This document shows positions 1-5,710 of a stretch of DNA of 10,761 nt, in pieces (the stretch's first letter is position 1; every line of letters starts with the position of its first letter). A program made the translations under genes and the position numbers. Origin of the DNA: Bacillota bacterium (GTDB lineage: Bacteria; Bacillota; Clostridia; Peptostreptococcales; Anaerovoracaceae); NCBI GenBank assembly GCA_016284575.1, contig JAEEPD010000024.1:1-10761 (forward strand). Reading direction: 5' to 3'. The notes beneath the pieces were generated by a model. That model did not search any database. It was given only the letters and a program-made list of their open reading frames with translations, and was not told the origin of the DNA.

Positions 1-175
1 AATAACCTTCTGTCTTCTTCTGAATCGGATAAGCAAGCTTTCTGAGACCCCATACGTCTGTAGCGGACACTTCGCCGGCTTCTGCGATGATATTCTTTAC
101 GTTCTCAACCGCAGCTTCCTTCTTGTCATCCTCCAGAGCAGGATCGATGATAACCATCAGCTCGTACTTATTCAT
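1..175 (-). CDS. rpsF: 30S ribosomal protein S6, N-terminal part (3' end outside window)
   Basis: Ribosomal protein S6 is a small-subunit protein that pairs with S18 on the central domain of 16S rRNA. The visible 58 codons begin MNKYELMVIIDPALEDDKK and continue to WGLRKLAYPIQKKTEGY. This matches the family opening: a first beta strand of the form Y-E-hydrophobic-P, helix 1, then the W-G-x-R-x-L-AYPI-K-K-x-x-G-Y strand. The start at 175 is set by a GGGAGGTGA ribosome binding site (180-188) about 5 nt upstream. The gene runs off the left edge, so roughly the last third or more of a typical 95-residue S6 is missing here. In most Bacillota rpsF is followed by ssb and rpsR, which would lie left of the window. 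A good promoter and a foldable leader precede it. Confidence 0.96.
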   Translation of the reverse strand, partial: MNKYELMVIIDPALEDDKKEAAVENVKNIIAEAGEVSATDVWGLRKLAYPIQKKTEGY

Positions 176-247
176 TTCTTCACCTCCCTATGGTCTTGAT
201 TGGCCGGATCTCTCTTCCGGCAGAGAGCATTGTTTAAGACGAATGCA
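176..247 (-). promoter_or_regulatory. rpsF mRNA leader with two mutually exclusive hairpins
   Basis: The predicted transcript starts near 247, giving a leader of about 72 nt. Two hairpins overlap in it. In the first, six pairs CTCTCT/AGAGAG (210-227) enclose a GCCGGA loop. In the second, GCCGGA/TCCGGC (203-221) enclose AGAGAGA. They share bases and cannot coexist. The first displays a CCG in its loop. From memory, S6:S18-binding leaders in many bacteria carry an exposed CCG trinucleotide that mimics the 16S binding site, so feedback control by S6:S18 is a plausible inference. It is not proven here, and the fold differs from the textbook two-helix motif as far as I can judge by eye. Confidence 0.45.
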
Positions 248-253
248 AAGGGT

Positions 254-282
254 ATTATACCCATGCACCGGGTAAATTGCAA
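254..282 (-). promoter_or_regulatory. rpsF promoter (sigma-A type)
   Basis: On the minus strand a -35 TTGCAA (277-282) and a perfect -10 TATAAT (254-259) are separated by exactly 17 bp. Their position, about 80 bp before the S6 start, fits a strong ribosomal-protein promoter. Confidence 0.85.
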
Positions 283-467
283 GCAAAAAATATATTGAAA
301 TTTGAACATTTTCAGGGCCTCCGTCAGCCCGGCTCCTCCCCGGCGGCCGCAGGGGGAATATACGACAATATTTCTGAAAAAAACAAAGATTTGTATCCAC
401 TGCCGCTCCGTTTTTGATATAATCTAGAAGTTGTTATATCACATATCAAAGGACACCATATATTGTT
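283..467. promoter_or_regulatory. Divergent intergenic region with extended -10 promoter for the DUF1846 gene
   Basis: Transcription of the rightward gene probably starts from an extended -10, TGATATAAT (415-423), which has the TG dinucleotide one base before a perfect TATAAT. No good -35 lies 16-18 bp upstream; a TTGTAT at 391-396 is 21 bp away, which fits use of the extended element. Upstream are a short inverted repeat AATAT-N6-ATATT (357-372), a possible but weak operator, and a GC-rich island (about 316-356) with the palindrome GCGGCCGC. No ORF in this stretch looks real. Confidence 0.6.
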
Positions 468-1982
468 ATGAAAACAGGTTTTGATGCGGAAAAATACCTC
501 GAGGAACAGTCGAAATACATACTCGAGAGGATAGGAAACGACCAGGAGACCAGGCTCTACCTGGAATTCGGAGGAAAGCTTGTCCAGGACAAGCACGCGG
601 CGAGAGTCCTTCCGGGCTTTGACGAGAATGCCAAGATAAAACTGCTGGCAAGGATGAAGGAGCACGCGGAGATAATCATCCCCGTATATGCGGGAGATAT
701 AATCGCAAGCAAGACCCGTCAGGACTTCGGCATCACCTACGACCTGGAAGTGCTCAGGCTCATAGACATGTTCAGAAGCTATGACCTTTCGGTCAACTCC
801 GTTGTCATAACGAGGTACGAAGACAATCCTGCTGTCAACAACTTCATTAACAAGCTCGAAAGACGCGGCATCAAGACTTACAAGCATTACTTCACCAAAG
901 GCTATCCGACCAACGTAGATCTCATAGTATCCGAAGAAGGTTACGGCGCGAATCCGTATATAGAAGTAACAAAGCCCCTCGTGGTCGTCAACGGCCCGGG
1001 CCCCGGGTCCGGAAAACTGGCTACCTGCCTTTCACAGCTCTATCACGAATACAAAAGAGGCAAAACAGCAAGATATGCCAAATTCGAAACCTTCCCCGTA
1101 TGGAACCTGCCCTTAAAGCACCCGGTCAATATAGCTTACGAGGCAGCCACCGTGGACCTTAAGGACGTAAACATGATCGACAACTTCCACCTGGAAGCTT
1201 ACGGAACGCCGGCGGTCAACTACAACAGGGACCTGGAGACCTTCCCGGTGCTTCGCAGGATACTGGAAAAGATCTCCGGCACGGAGAGCGAGTACAAGTC
1301 CCCCACGGATATGGGCGTAAACCGCGTAGGTTTTTGCATAACGGACGACGAGGTCTGCCGCGAAGCGTCCAAGCAGGAGATAATCCGCCGCTACCTGATC
1401 GCCTGCGTCGATTATAAGAAGGGCAACATAGACGGCGAATGCATGCGCCGCGCAAAGCTTCTCATGGACGAAGTGGGAGCGGTGCCGACGGACCGCCCCG
1501 TGGTGCAGCCGGCTCTGGATTACGCGGAATTTAAACGCAGTTTAGATCCTGTCCGCTACGAAAACGTGATCGCCATGGCAATAGAGCTTCCGGACGGAAG
1601 GATAATAACCGGACGCAGCTCCAAGAGGATGGTAGCCGGCGCGGCAATGCTTCTTAACGCAGTCAAGGCTCTCTGCGGCATCCCGGACAAGATGCAGCTT
1701 ATCTCCACGGAAGTCCTGGAGACCATACAGCACCTTAAGACGGACATACTGCACAGACCCAAGGCCACACTTAATATGGAAGAGATACTGTCCGCTCTGA
1801 CCATCTCCGCATCCATCAATCCCATGGCAAAAATGGCCGTGGACAAGCTGCCGGAGCTGGCGGGCTGCAAGGCTCACTGCACCGCTATTCTCAGCGATTC
1901 TGACACCCAGATCTTCCACGATCTGAGGATAGATGCCACCTGCGAGCCGGAATTCTCCTCTAACAGCCTTTACATAGGGTAA
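468..1982 (+). CDS. DUF1846 family protein, function unknown
   Basis: The 504-residue product matches the conserved DUF1846 family (about 490-500 residues, common in Bacillota and some Actinomycetota) over its whole length. Recognisable blocks are the opening [27 protein letters not shown] (31-38), [15 protein letters not shown] (46-60), DFGITYD (86-92), a glycine-rich [20 protein letters not shown] (176-195) and [12 protein letters not shown] (278-289). The glycine-rich block resembles a phosphate-binding loop but does not satisfy the Walker A pattern GxxxxGK[ST], so nucleotide binding is only a suggestion. There is no signal peptide or membrane segment, so it should be cytosolic. The ATG at 468 is 14 nt from the AAAGGA at 448-453, which is long; an in-frame ATT at 462 would be better spaced, but ATT starts are rare, so I keep ATG. 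The family's biochemical role is not established to my knowledge. Confidence 0.93.
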   Translation: MKTGFDAEKYLEEQSKYILERIGNDQETRLYLEFGGKLVQDKHAARVLPGFDENAKIKLLARMKEHAEIIIPVYAGDIIASKTRQDFGITYDLEVLRLIDMFRSYDLSVNSVVITRYEDNPAVNNFINKLERRGIKTYKHYFTKGYPTNVDLIVSEEGYGANPYIEVTKPLVVVNGPGPGSGKLATCLSQLYHEYKRGKTARYAKFETFPVWNLPLKHPVNIAYEAATVDLKDVNMIDNFHLEAYGTPAVNYNRDLETFPVLRRILEKISGTESEYKSPTDMGVNRVGFCITDDEVCREASKQEIIRRYLIACVDYKKGNIDGECMRRAKLLMDEVGAVPTDRPVVQPALDYAEFKRSLDPVRYENVIAMAIELPDGRIITGRSSKRMVAGAAMLLNAVKALCGIPDKMQLISTEVLETIQHLKTDILHRPKATLNMEEILSALTISASINPMAKMAVDKLPELAGCKAHCTAILSDSDTQIFHDLRIDATCEPEFSSNSLYIG

Positions 1983-1986
1983 ATAA

Positions 1987-2002
1987 CGGCGGAGACCCGC
2001 CG
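1987..2002 (+). other. Short GC hairpin just after the DUF1846 stop codon
   Basis: CGGCGG (1987-1992) and CCGCCG (1997-2002) form a six-pair stem with an AGAC loop, 4 nt after the stop codon. No T-run follows it, so it does not look like a standalone intrinsic terminator. It could stabilise the 3' end or slow the polymerase. Confidence 0.5.
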
Positions 2003-2009
2003 GAAACAT

Positions 2010-2039
2010 AAAAACAGGCCGCATAAGGGGTACGGCCTG
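2010..2039. terminator. Perfect 7-bp hairpin with its T-run on the minus strand
   Basis: CAGGCCG (2015-2021) and CGGCCTG (2033-2039) pair perfectly around an 11-nt loop. On the plus strand the bases after the stem are CAAGTTCAGG, with no T-run, so rightward termination would be weak. Read leftward, the stem is followed by TTTTT (2010-2014), the layout of an intrinsic terminator, yet no minus-strand gene lies nearby. It could be a partial attenuator between the two plus-strand genes or a block on antisense transcription. It overlaps a small CCTG/CAGG pairing (2036-2049) that touches the next gene's ribosome binding site. Confidence 0.45.
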
Positions 2040-2060
2040 CAAGTTCAGGGAGGGATTCAG

Positions 2061-3329
2061 ATGAAAAAGATCTTAGCTTTACTGCTCAGCCTGACACTGG
2101 TTTTAGGCTGCGCAAGTACAGCCTTTGCGTCCCAGACGACAGCAGCCCAGGGAAAACGTTCCCTGAAGACCACCACGCTGACAGAAAGCGACAGGGTCAA
2201 CAGCTGCAGCGCCATAAGGATAAGCCTCAGCGTGCCCAACTATCTGGGCAAGATCAAGGCGAACATCACCACCACGGAGTTCTCAGGGGAAACTGACGTG
2301 CTGGTGATCTACGTGCCCAACGACAAGTGGGACGGCAACTGCTATTACAACGGCGTTGTGGGCACCATAAAGCAAGGCCTTGCCAATATCACCGCAGGCT
2401 CCGGCAGCCTGGTCTCCTGGAAGGATATCTACAGCTACAATTTCCTTCCCATGGAGGGCGGCTTTTATTACGTGGATATCAACAGCCTGCAGATGAGCTT
2501 TCTGGATGGGCCGGGCCTTTACACAGGCCTTTCGACCTTCAGCTACACCCTGAACGGCAAGTCCGACATGTCCGCCGCGGGCTATCCCTTCATTCTGCTG
2601 CTTAACGACGATACCGTAAATTATTACCTGACCTACGGCAAGCTGGATTCCTATGCCAGCTACGACTGGCCGGAGCTGGCAAAGCTGCTGGCCGAGCCCG
2701 AGCCCGAGCAGAAGGGCAGTCTTGCCAATTTCAGAAATATACGGAATTACTACACGGGCACCTTCAACGACATCGAGCTGAACGGCAGCTACTGGTACGA
2801 CGAGTATGTTATAAACTGCTACAGACTGGGGCTTCTTGAGGGCAACAAATTCAACTTCTTCCCAAGAAGCAGCTTCACCCTCGCCCAGGCCATAACTGCA
2901 GCCGCCAGAATACACAATATCTACTACGGCGGCAGCGGCAAATTCAACGAGGGCCCGGTCTGGTACAATGTCTACGTCCACTATGCCCAGAGCAACGGGA
3001 TCATAACCGCTTCCGATTTCGGGGCTGACACCCTTGGCTCCAAGGTCTACGAAAGGGCTGCCACCAGAGGCGAGATGGCCTACATACTGGCCAATGCCCT
3101 GCCGGATTCTGCGCTGAAGGGCGTGAACACCATAAGGCGCATACCTGATGTCAACTCCAATACGGCTTACAGCGTGCAGATATTCAAGCTCTACAGGGCA
3201 GGCATCCTGGATGGCTACACAGCCCAGCATTACTTCAGGCCGTCGAATAATATCAACCGGTCGGAGGCTGCGGCCATTATAAGCAGGCTGGTGAACTCCG
3301 GGAGCAGGATAAGATTCTCCATCTATTAA
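2061..3329 (+). CDS. Exported protein with three C-terminal SLH domains
   Basis: The 422-residue product is a cell-surface protein. Residues 1-23 are a signal peptide: KK, then the hydrophobic run ILALLLSLTLVLG. A signal peptidase I site fits after AFA (21-23). A lipobox-like VLGC (14-17) is also present, so a lipoprotein is possible but less likely, because Leu at -2 is atypical. Three SLH repeats lie at about 235-285, 297-347 and 361-412, with TLAQA, TRGEM and NRSEA at the place of the usual TRAE motif. SLH domains bind pyruvylated secondary cell-wall polymer, which implies wall anchoring. Residues 30-210 form a strand-rich domain with many Tyr and Gly that I do not recognise. A Glu/Pro linker (about 210-217, AEPEPEQK) joins the halves. 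The start is fixed by GGGAGGG (2048-2054), 6 nt before ATG. No clear promoter lies in the 78-bp gap, so it may be transcribed with the DUF1846 gene. Confidence 0.88.
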   Translation: MKKILALLLSLTLVLGCASTAFASQTTAAQGKRSLKTTTLTESDRVNSCSAIRISLSVPNYLGKIKANITTTEFSGETDVLVIYVPNDKWDGNCYYNGVVGTIKQGLANITAGSGSLVSWKDIYSYNFLPMEGGFYYVDINSLQMSFLDGPGLYTGLSTFSYTLNGKSDMSAAGYPFILLLNDDTVNYYLTYGKLDSYASYDWPELAKLLAEPEPEQKGSLANFRNIRNYYTGTFNDIELNGSYWYDEYVINCYRLGLLEGNKFNFFPRSSFTLAQAITAAARIHNIYYGGSGKFNEGPVWYNVYVHYAQSNGIITASDFGADTLGSKVYERAATRGEMAYILANALPDSALKGVNTIRRIPDVNSNTAYSVQIFKLYRAGILDGYTAQHYFRPSNNINRSEAAAIISRLVNSGSRIRFSIY

Positions 3330-3510
3330 AAGAATCAATCGATTTATCCAAAAGCCTTATTTAATAAGCAGTTTTACATAATATATCTAAAACTTGTTGA
3401 TGAATTCGGCTTATTTATTTGATATATTAATCATGAACTTAATCGCGGTCAAAAATGATTAATTCGCAAGGCTCTGAACCTACGACAAGAAGAGCCCAAA
3501 AAGAAAATTC
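3330..3510. other. AT-rich intergenic stretch with promoter-like signals and inverted repeats
   Basis: This stretch carries no credible protein gene. On the plus strand there is an extended -10, TGATATATT (3420-3428), closely resembling the one before the DUF1846 gene. On the minus strand there is TTGACC (3447-3452), 17 bp, TAATAT (3424-3429). A perfect 9-bp inverted repeat, ATTAATCAT (3426-3434) and ATGATTAAT (3455-3463), spans both with a 20-bp spacer. A second pair, GGCTCT (3470-3475) and AGAGCC (3491-3496), could form a stem. A short palindrome CTTATTTAATAAG lies near 3357-3369. AT-rich DNA gives chance promoter matches, so the signals are suggestive only. Confidence 0.35.
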
Positions 3511-3543
3511 AGCCCGAGGCATAACGCCCCGGGCTTTGTCTTT
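3511..3543. terminator. Bidirectional intrinsic terminator between convergent genes
   Basis: AGCCCG (3511-3516) pairs with CGGGCT (3530-3535), and after one mismatch GGC (3518-3520) pairs with GCC (3526-3528) around an ATAAC loop. On the plus strand the tail is TTTGTCTTT; on the minus strand it is GAATTTTCTTTTT. It can therefore end rightward transcription from the SLH side and leftward transcription from the glutamine synthetase gene. Confidence 0.8.
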
Positions 3544-3550
3544 GAATGAA

Positions 3551-3590
3551 TAAAGCAGCGGGCCCTGCTGCCAGAAGCCCGCTGCTTGTT
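3551..3590. terminator. Strong GC hairpin after the glutamine synthetase gene
   Basis: Eleven pairs, AAGCAGCGGGC (3553-3563) with GCCCGCTGCTT (3577-3587), close a 13-nt loop immediately after the glutamine synthetase stop codon. The minus-strand tail is TTATTCATTC, only moderately T-rich; the plus-strand tail is GTTATTTATAT. It probably works in tandem with the terminator at 3511-3543. Confidence 0.7.
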
Positions 3591-3592
3591 AT

Positions 3593-5524
3593 TTATATCA
3601 GATTCTTTGAATACTGGCTGTAGAGCCTGTCCAGAAGGTTGAGCTTGTCCTTAAGGCGCAGCATCAGATCCGATGCCATATCGTACTCCTCGTTTTCGAT
3701 AGCCAGCTGCATATTGGTTATCAGGGAATTGCTCTTATCGCTGTCCTTTGCGATCTCCCTGCGCAGCCTGTCTATCTCCTCCCAGCGGCGGGAATCCAGC
3801 TCGTTGGGCTCAAAGCCGTCGCTTTCCCTCAGGAAGCCCGGATTTCCGTGGAGTTTCTTGCTGCTTCTTACCGAATCTCTGGCATCCGCTGCCATGCGGT
3901 CGTGGAGCTCATTGGTCCAGATCTCAAGGGCTGCCTCGTGGAAGGACAGCAGGTCGTGCTCCTCCATAACGCCGCCCGCACAGAGCATTTTTGTCTTTTC
4001 CGGGAAGAGCTCAAAGGCCTTGAGATTCTCCCAGGCTGTGGCGGGAGCATGTCCGAAGAGCTTTTCTCTCTGCTCTGCGCTGTAGTCAGTGAAGATATTG
4101 TTCTCCACTCTGTACTGCCTGTTCTTCTCCAGATAGAAATCCTCTTCGCCGTAGGCCTTGGAAATGCTGGCCTCCAGCTCCTTGCCTGTCTTTTCCGCCT
4201 CCAGAGCAGCCTTTATGCCGTCCATCATACCCATTATTGCCGCCGCGACAACAAAATAGGTATTGCTCTTGGGGTTGGGGGAACGCATCTCAAAGTGAGT
4301 GGCCGCCGGGCTGGAAAGGCTCCTTATAAGGCCCACCAGTACGGTCCTGTTTCTTGAGAGGGTGTTCACATCCTTTCCCAGGCTGGTGACGATGGAGATA
4401 GGCGCCTCGTAGCCGGGCTTAAGGCGGTTCATATCGTCTGTGGTGCAGTTTGCTATGGGGTTGATGACCTCGTAATTCTTAAGAAGGCCCATCAATGCGC
4501 CGAAGCCTATGGGGCTCATGAAATTCGTATCGGGATCCTTGGGCGAGAAGATATTCACCTTCCTGCCATTCTTCAGCACCGCTACAGCGCCCAGATGGGT
4601 GTGCTTTCCGCTTCCTGCGGCACCCTCAACGGGTTTTGCAGCAAAGGTCACAGCCAGACCGTGCTTTCTGAACATATCCTTCACCAGATAGCGGATCTGA
4701 GCGTCGCTGTCGGCAGCCTTCATGGGGGTGCTGTACTTCCAGTCGATCTCCAGCTGCTCCATAATGTGATCGAAGCCGCCGCCCTGCACCAGCTGGGCCT
4801 TTACGCCTCCGACCTCCTTGTGACCCATCTCCACCTCAAAGCCGTAGCGGTCCAGCAGCAGTATGCAGTCCTCAAGGGCGCTGCGGACAGGTCCAAGAGT
4901 GCGCTTCCAGTACTGCTCCTTCATCTCCTGAGAGGTGTGGAGCTGCTCCTTGTTTGCTATATCGTGGGGCGTGCTTACGTAAAACTCCAGCTCTGTGGCT
5001 GCGGTCAGCTCAAAGTCCTCGATCTCCTCTGCGCTGTCAATGAGAAGCTCATCGAATACATAAGGGTGCTTCTTCATGAGATCCATCATCTGGCTCTTGA
5101 AGTACTCCTCTGCGTTTTTAAGTATGATCCTGGACCCCACCCAGTGGGTGTCGTTGTGGACCAGGAAGGACGGGATCCTCAGAGACCCCACAGGAAGGCC
5201 TGTTTCATCGTCCGTCAGCTCCATGTTGTAGTCCACATACCAGGGCACGCTGACGTCGGGGATAATGTCCACCTTGGCGTTGGAAAGATCCGCGATGCCG
5301 GGCAGCATAACAGAAGATCCATCGGTCTGGACGCCCTTCCTGAGGAAGCCCTCCACATCTGACATCATCTGTGCCACGGGGATCTTTTCGTCCGTGGCGT
5401 GACCGAACATGTCCAGCGCCGCCAGAGAAACAAATCTGATCTGGGGCTGCTGAGCCAGTATCTCCCTCAATGCTTTTTCGCTGTGTTTTTCAGGCGGAAT
5501 GGTAAAAATCATTTTTTCGTACAT
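3593..5524 (-). CDS. glnA: Glutamine synthetase, divergent type I-like with C-terminal helical extension
   Basis: This enzyme makes glutamine from glutamate, ammonia and ATP in the cytosol. The 643 residues show an N-terminal beta-grasp part (about 28-95, with TDGSSVMLPGI at 67-77) and the catalytic core. Core motifs include ATELEFYV (E178, E180), HKEVGG (E237), GSGKHTH (304-310), NRLKPGYEAP (366-375), SRNRT (390-394) and FEMRSPNPKSN (411-421), matching the metal, ATP and glutamate residues of type I enzymes. It is about 200 residues longer than a 443-470 residue type I enzyme, and the sequence around GSGKHTH differs from the type III signature as I remember it. There is no NLYDL-type adenylylation site. 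Residues 575-643 are charged and helix-forming, probably a coiled coil. A strong AAGGAGG (5544-5550) lies an unusual 19 nt before the ATG; a weaker AAGGG (5535-5539) is 10 nt away. It has its own likely promoter and follows a terminator. Confidence 0.9.
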   Translation of the reverse strand: MYEKMIFTIPPEKHSEKALREILAQQPQIRFVSLAALDMFGHATDEKIPVAQMMSDVEGFLRKGVQTDGSSVMLPGIADLSNAKVDIIPDVSVPWYVDYNMELTDDETGLPVGSLRIPSFLVHNDTHWVGSRIILKNAEEYFKSQMMDLMKKHPYVFDELLIDSAEEIEDFELTAATELEFYVSTPHDIANKEQLHTSQEMKEQYWKRTLGPVRSALEDCILLLDRYGFEVEMGHKEVGGVKAQLVQGGGFDHIMEQLEIDWKYSTPMKAADSDAQIRYLVKDMFRKHGLAVTFAAKPVEGAAGSGKHTHLGAVAVLKNGRKVNIFSPKDPDTNFMSPIGFGALMGLLKNYEVINPIANCTTDDMNRLKPGYEAPISIVTSLGKDVNTLSRNRTVLVGLIRSLSSPAATHFEMRSPNPKSNTYFVVAAAIMGMMDGIKAALEAEKTGKELEASISKAYGEEDFYLEKNRQYRVENNIFTDYSAEQREKLFGHAPATAWENLKAFELFPEKTKMLCAGGVMEEHDLLSFHEAALEIWTNELHDRMAADARDSVRSSKKLHGNPGFLRESDGFEPNELDSRRWEEIDRLRREIAKDSDKSNSLITNMQLAIENEEYDMASDLMLRLKDKLNLLDRLYSQYSKNLI

Positions 5525-5584
5525 GACTTTTGGGCCCTTAGCCCCTCCTTTCTCTGTTTAAAAAGTTGTAAAAGATAGTGCAAA

Positions 5585-5614
5585 TATATAGTAGCTTTAT
5601 GTCGATTTCCACAA
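5585..5614 (-). promoter_or_regulatory. Probable promoter of the glutamine synthetase gene
   Basis: Minus-strand TTGTGG (5609-5614), an 18-bp spacer and TATATA (5585-5590) lie just downstream of the preceding gene's terminator. That is where a separate promoter is needed. Matches to consensus are moderate. Confidence 0.45.
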
Positions 5615-5651
5615 AATATCCGAAAATTCGCCCTGTCTTTGGAACAGGGCG
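5615..5651 (-). terminator. Intrinsic terminator of the UPF0182 operon
   Basis: CGCCCTGT (5629-5636) pairs perfectly with ACAGGGCG (5644-5651) around a 7-nt loop. Read leftward, the stem is followed by AATTTTCGGATATTTT. It lies about 60 bp after the UPF0182 stop and ahead of the glutamine synthetase promoter, separating the two transcripts. The plus-strand side has no T-run. Confidence 0.75.
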
Positions 5652-5682
5652 AATAAAACGTTCAGCAAAGCTCAAACATTGC

Positions 5683-5700
5683 CTGCGCCAATTTGCGCAG
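5683..5700 (-). other. Second hairpin behind the UPF0182 stop codon
   Basis: CTGCGC (5683-5688) and GCGCAG (5695-5700) form a six-pair stem with a CAATTT loop. No T-run follows, so it is more likely a 3'-end stabilising or pausing hairpin upstream of the real terminator. Confidence 0.5.
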
Positions 5701-5710
5701 CCCTTCGGTT

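Noticed and set aside
324..887. 187-codon minus-strand open frame covering the rpsF promoter side and the DUF1846 start
   Set aside because: It overlaps a conserved gene in antisense and runs across the divergent promoter region without a plausible start signal.
2283..3338. 351-codon minus-strand open frame antisense to the SLH protein
   Set aside because: The plus-strand frame has a signal peptide, three SLH repeats and a strong ribosome binding site; the antisense product has no domain.
3433..3462. Tiny open frame encoding MNLIAVKND between the convergent genes
   Set aside because: It has nine codons, no ribosome binding site, and lies within an inverted repeat; chance is the simplest explanation.
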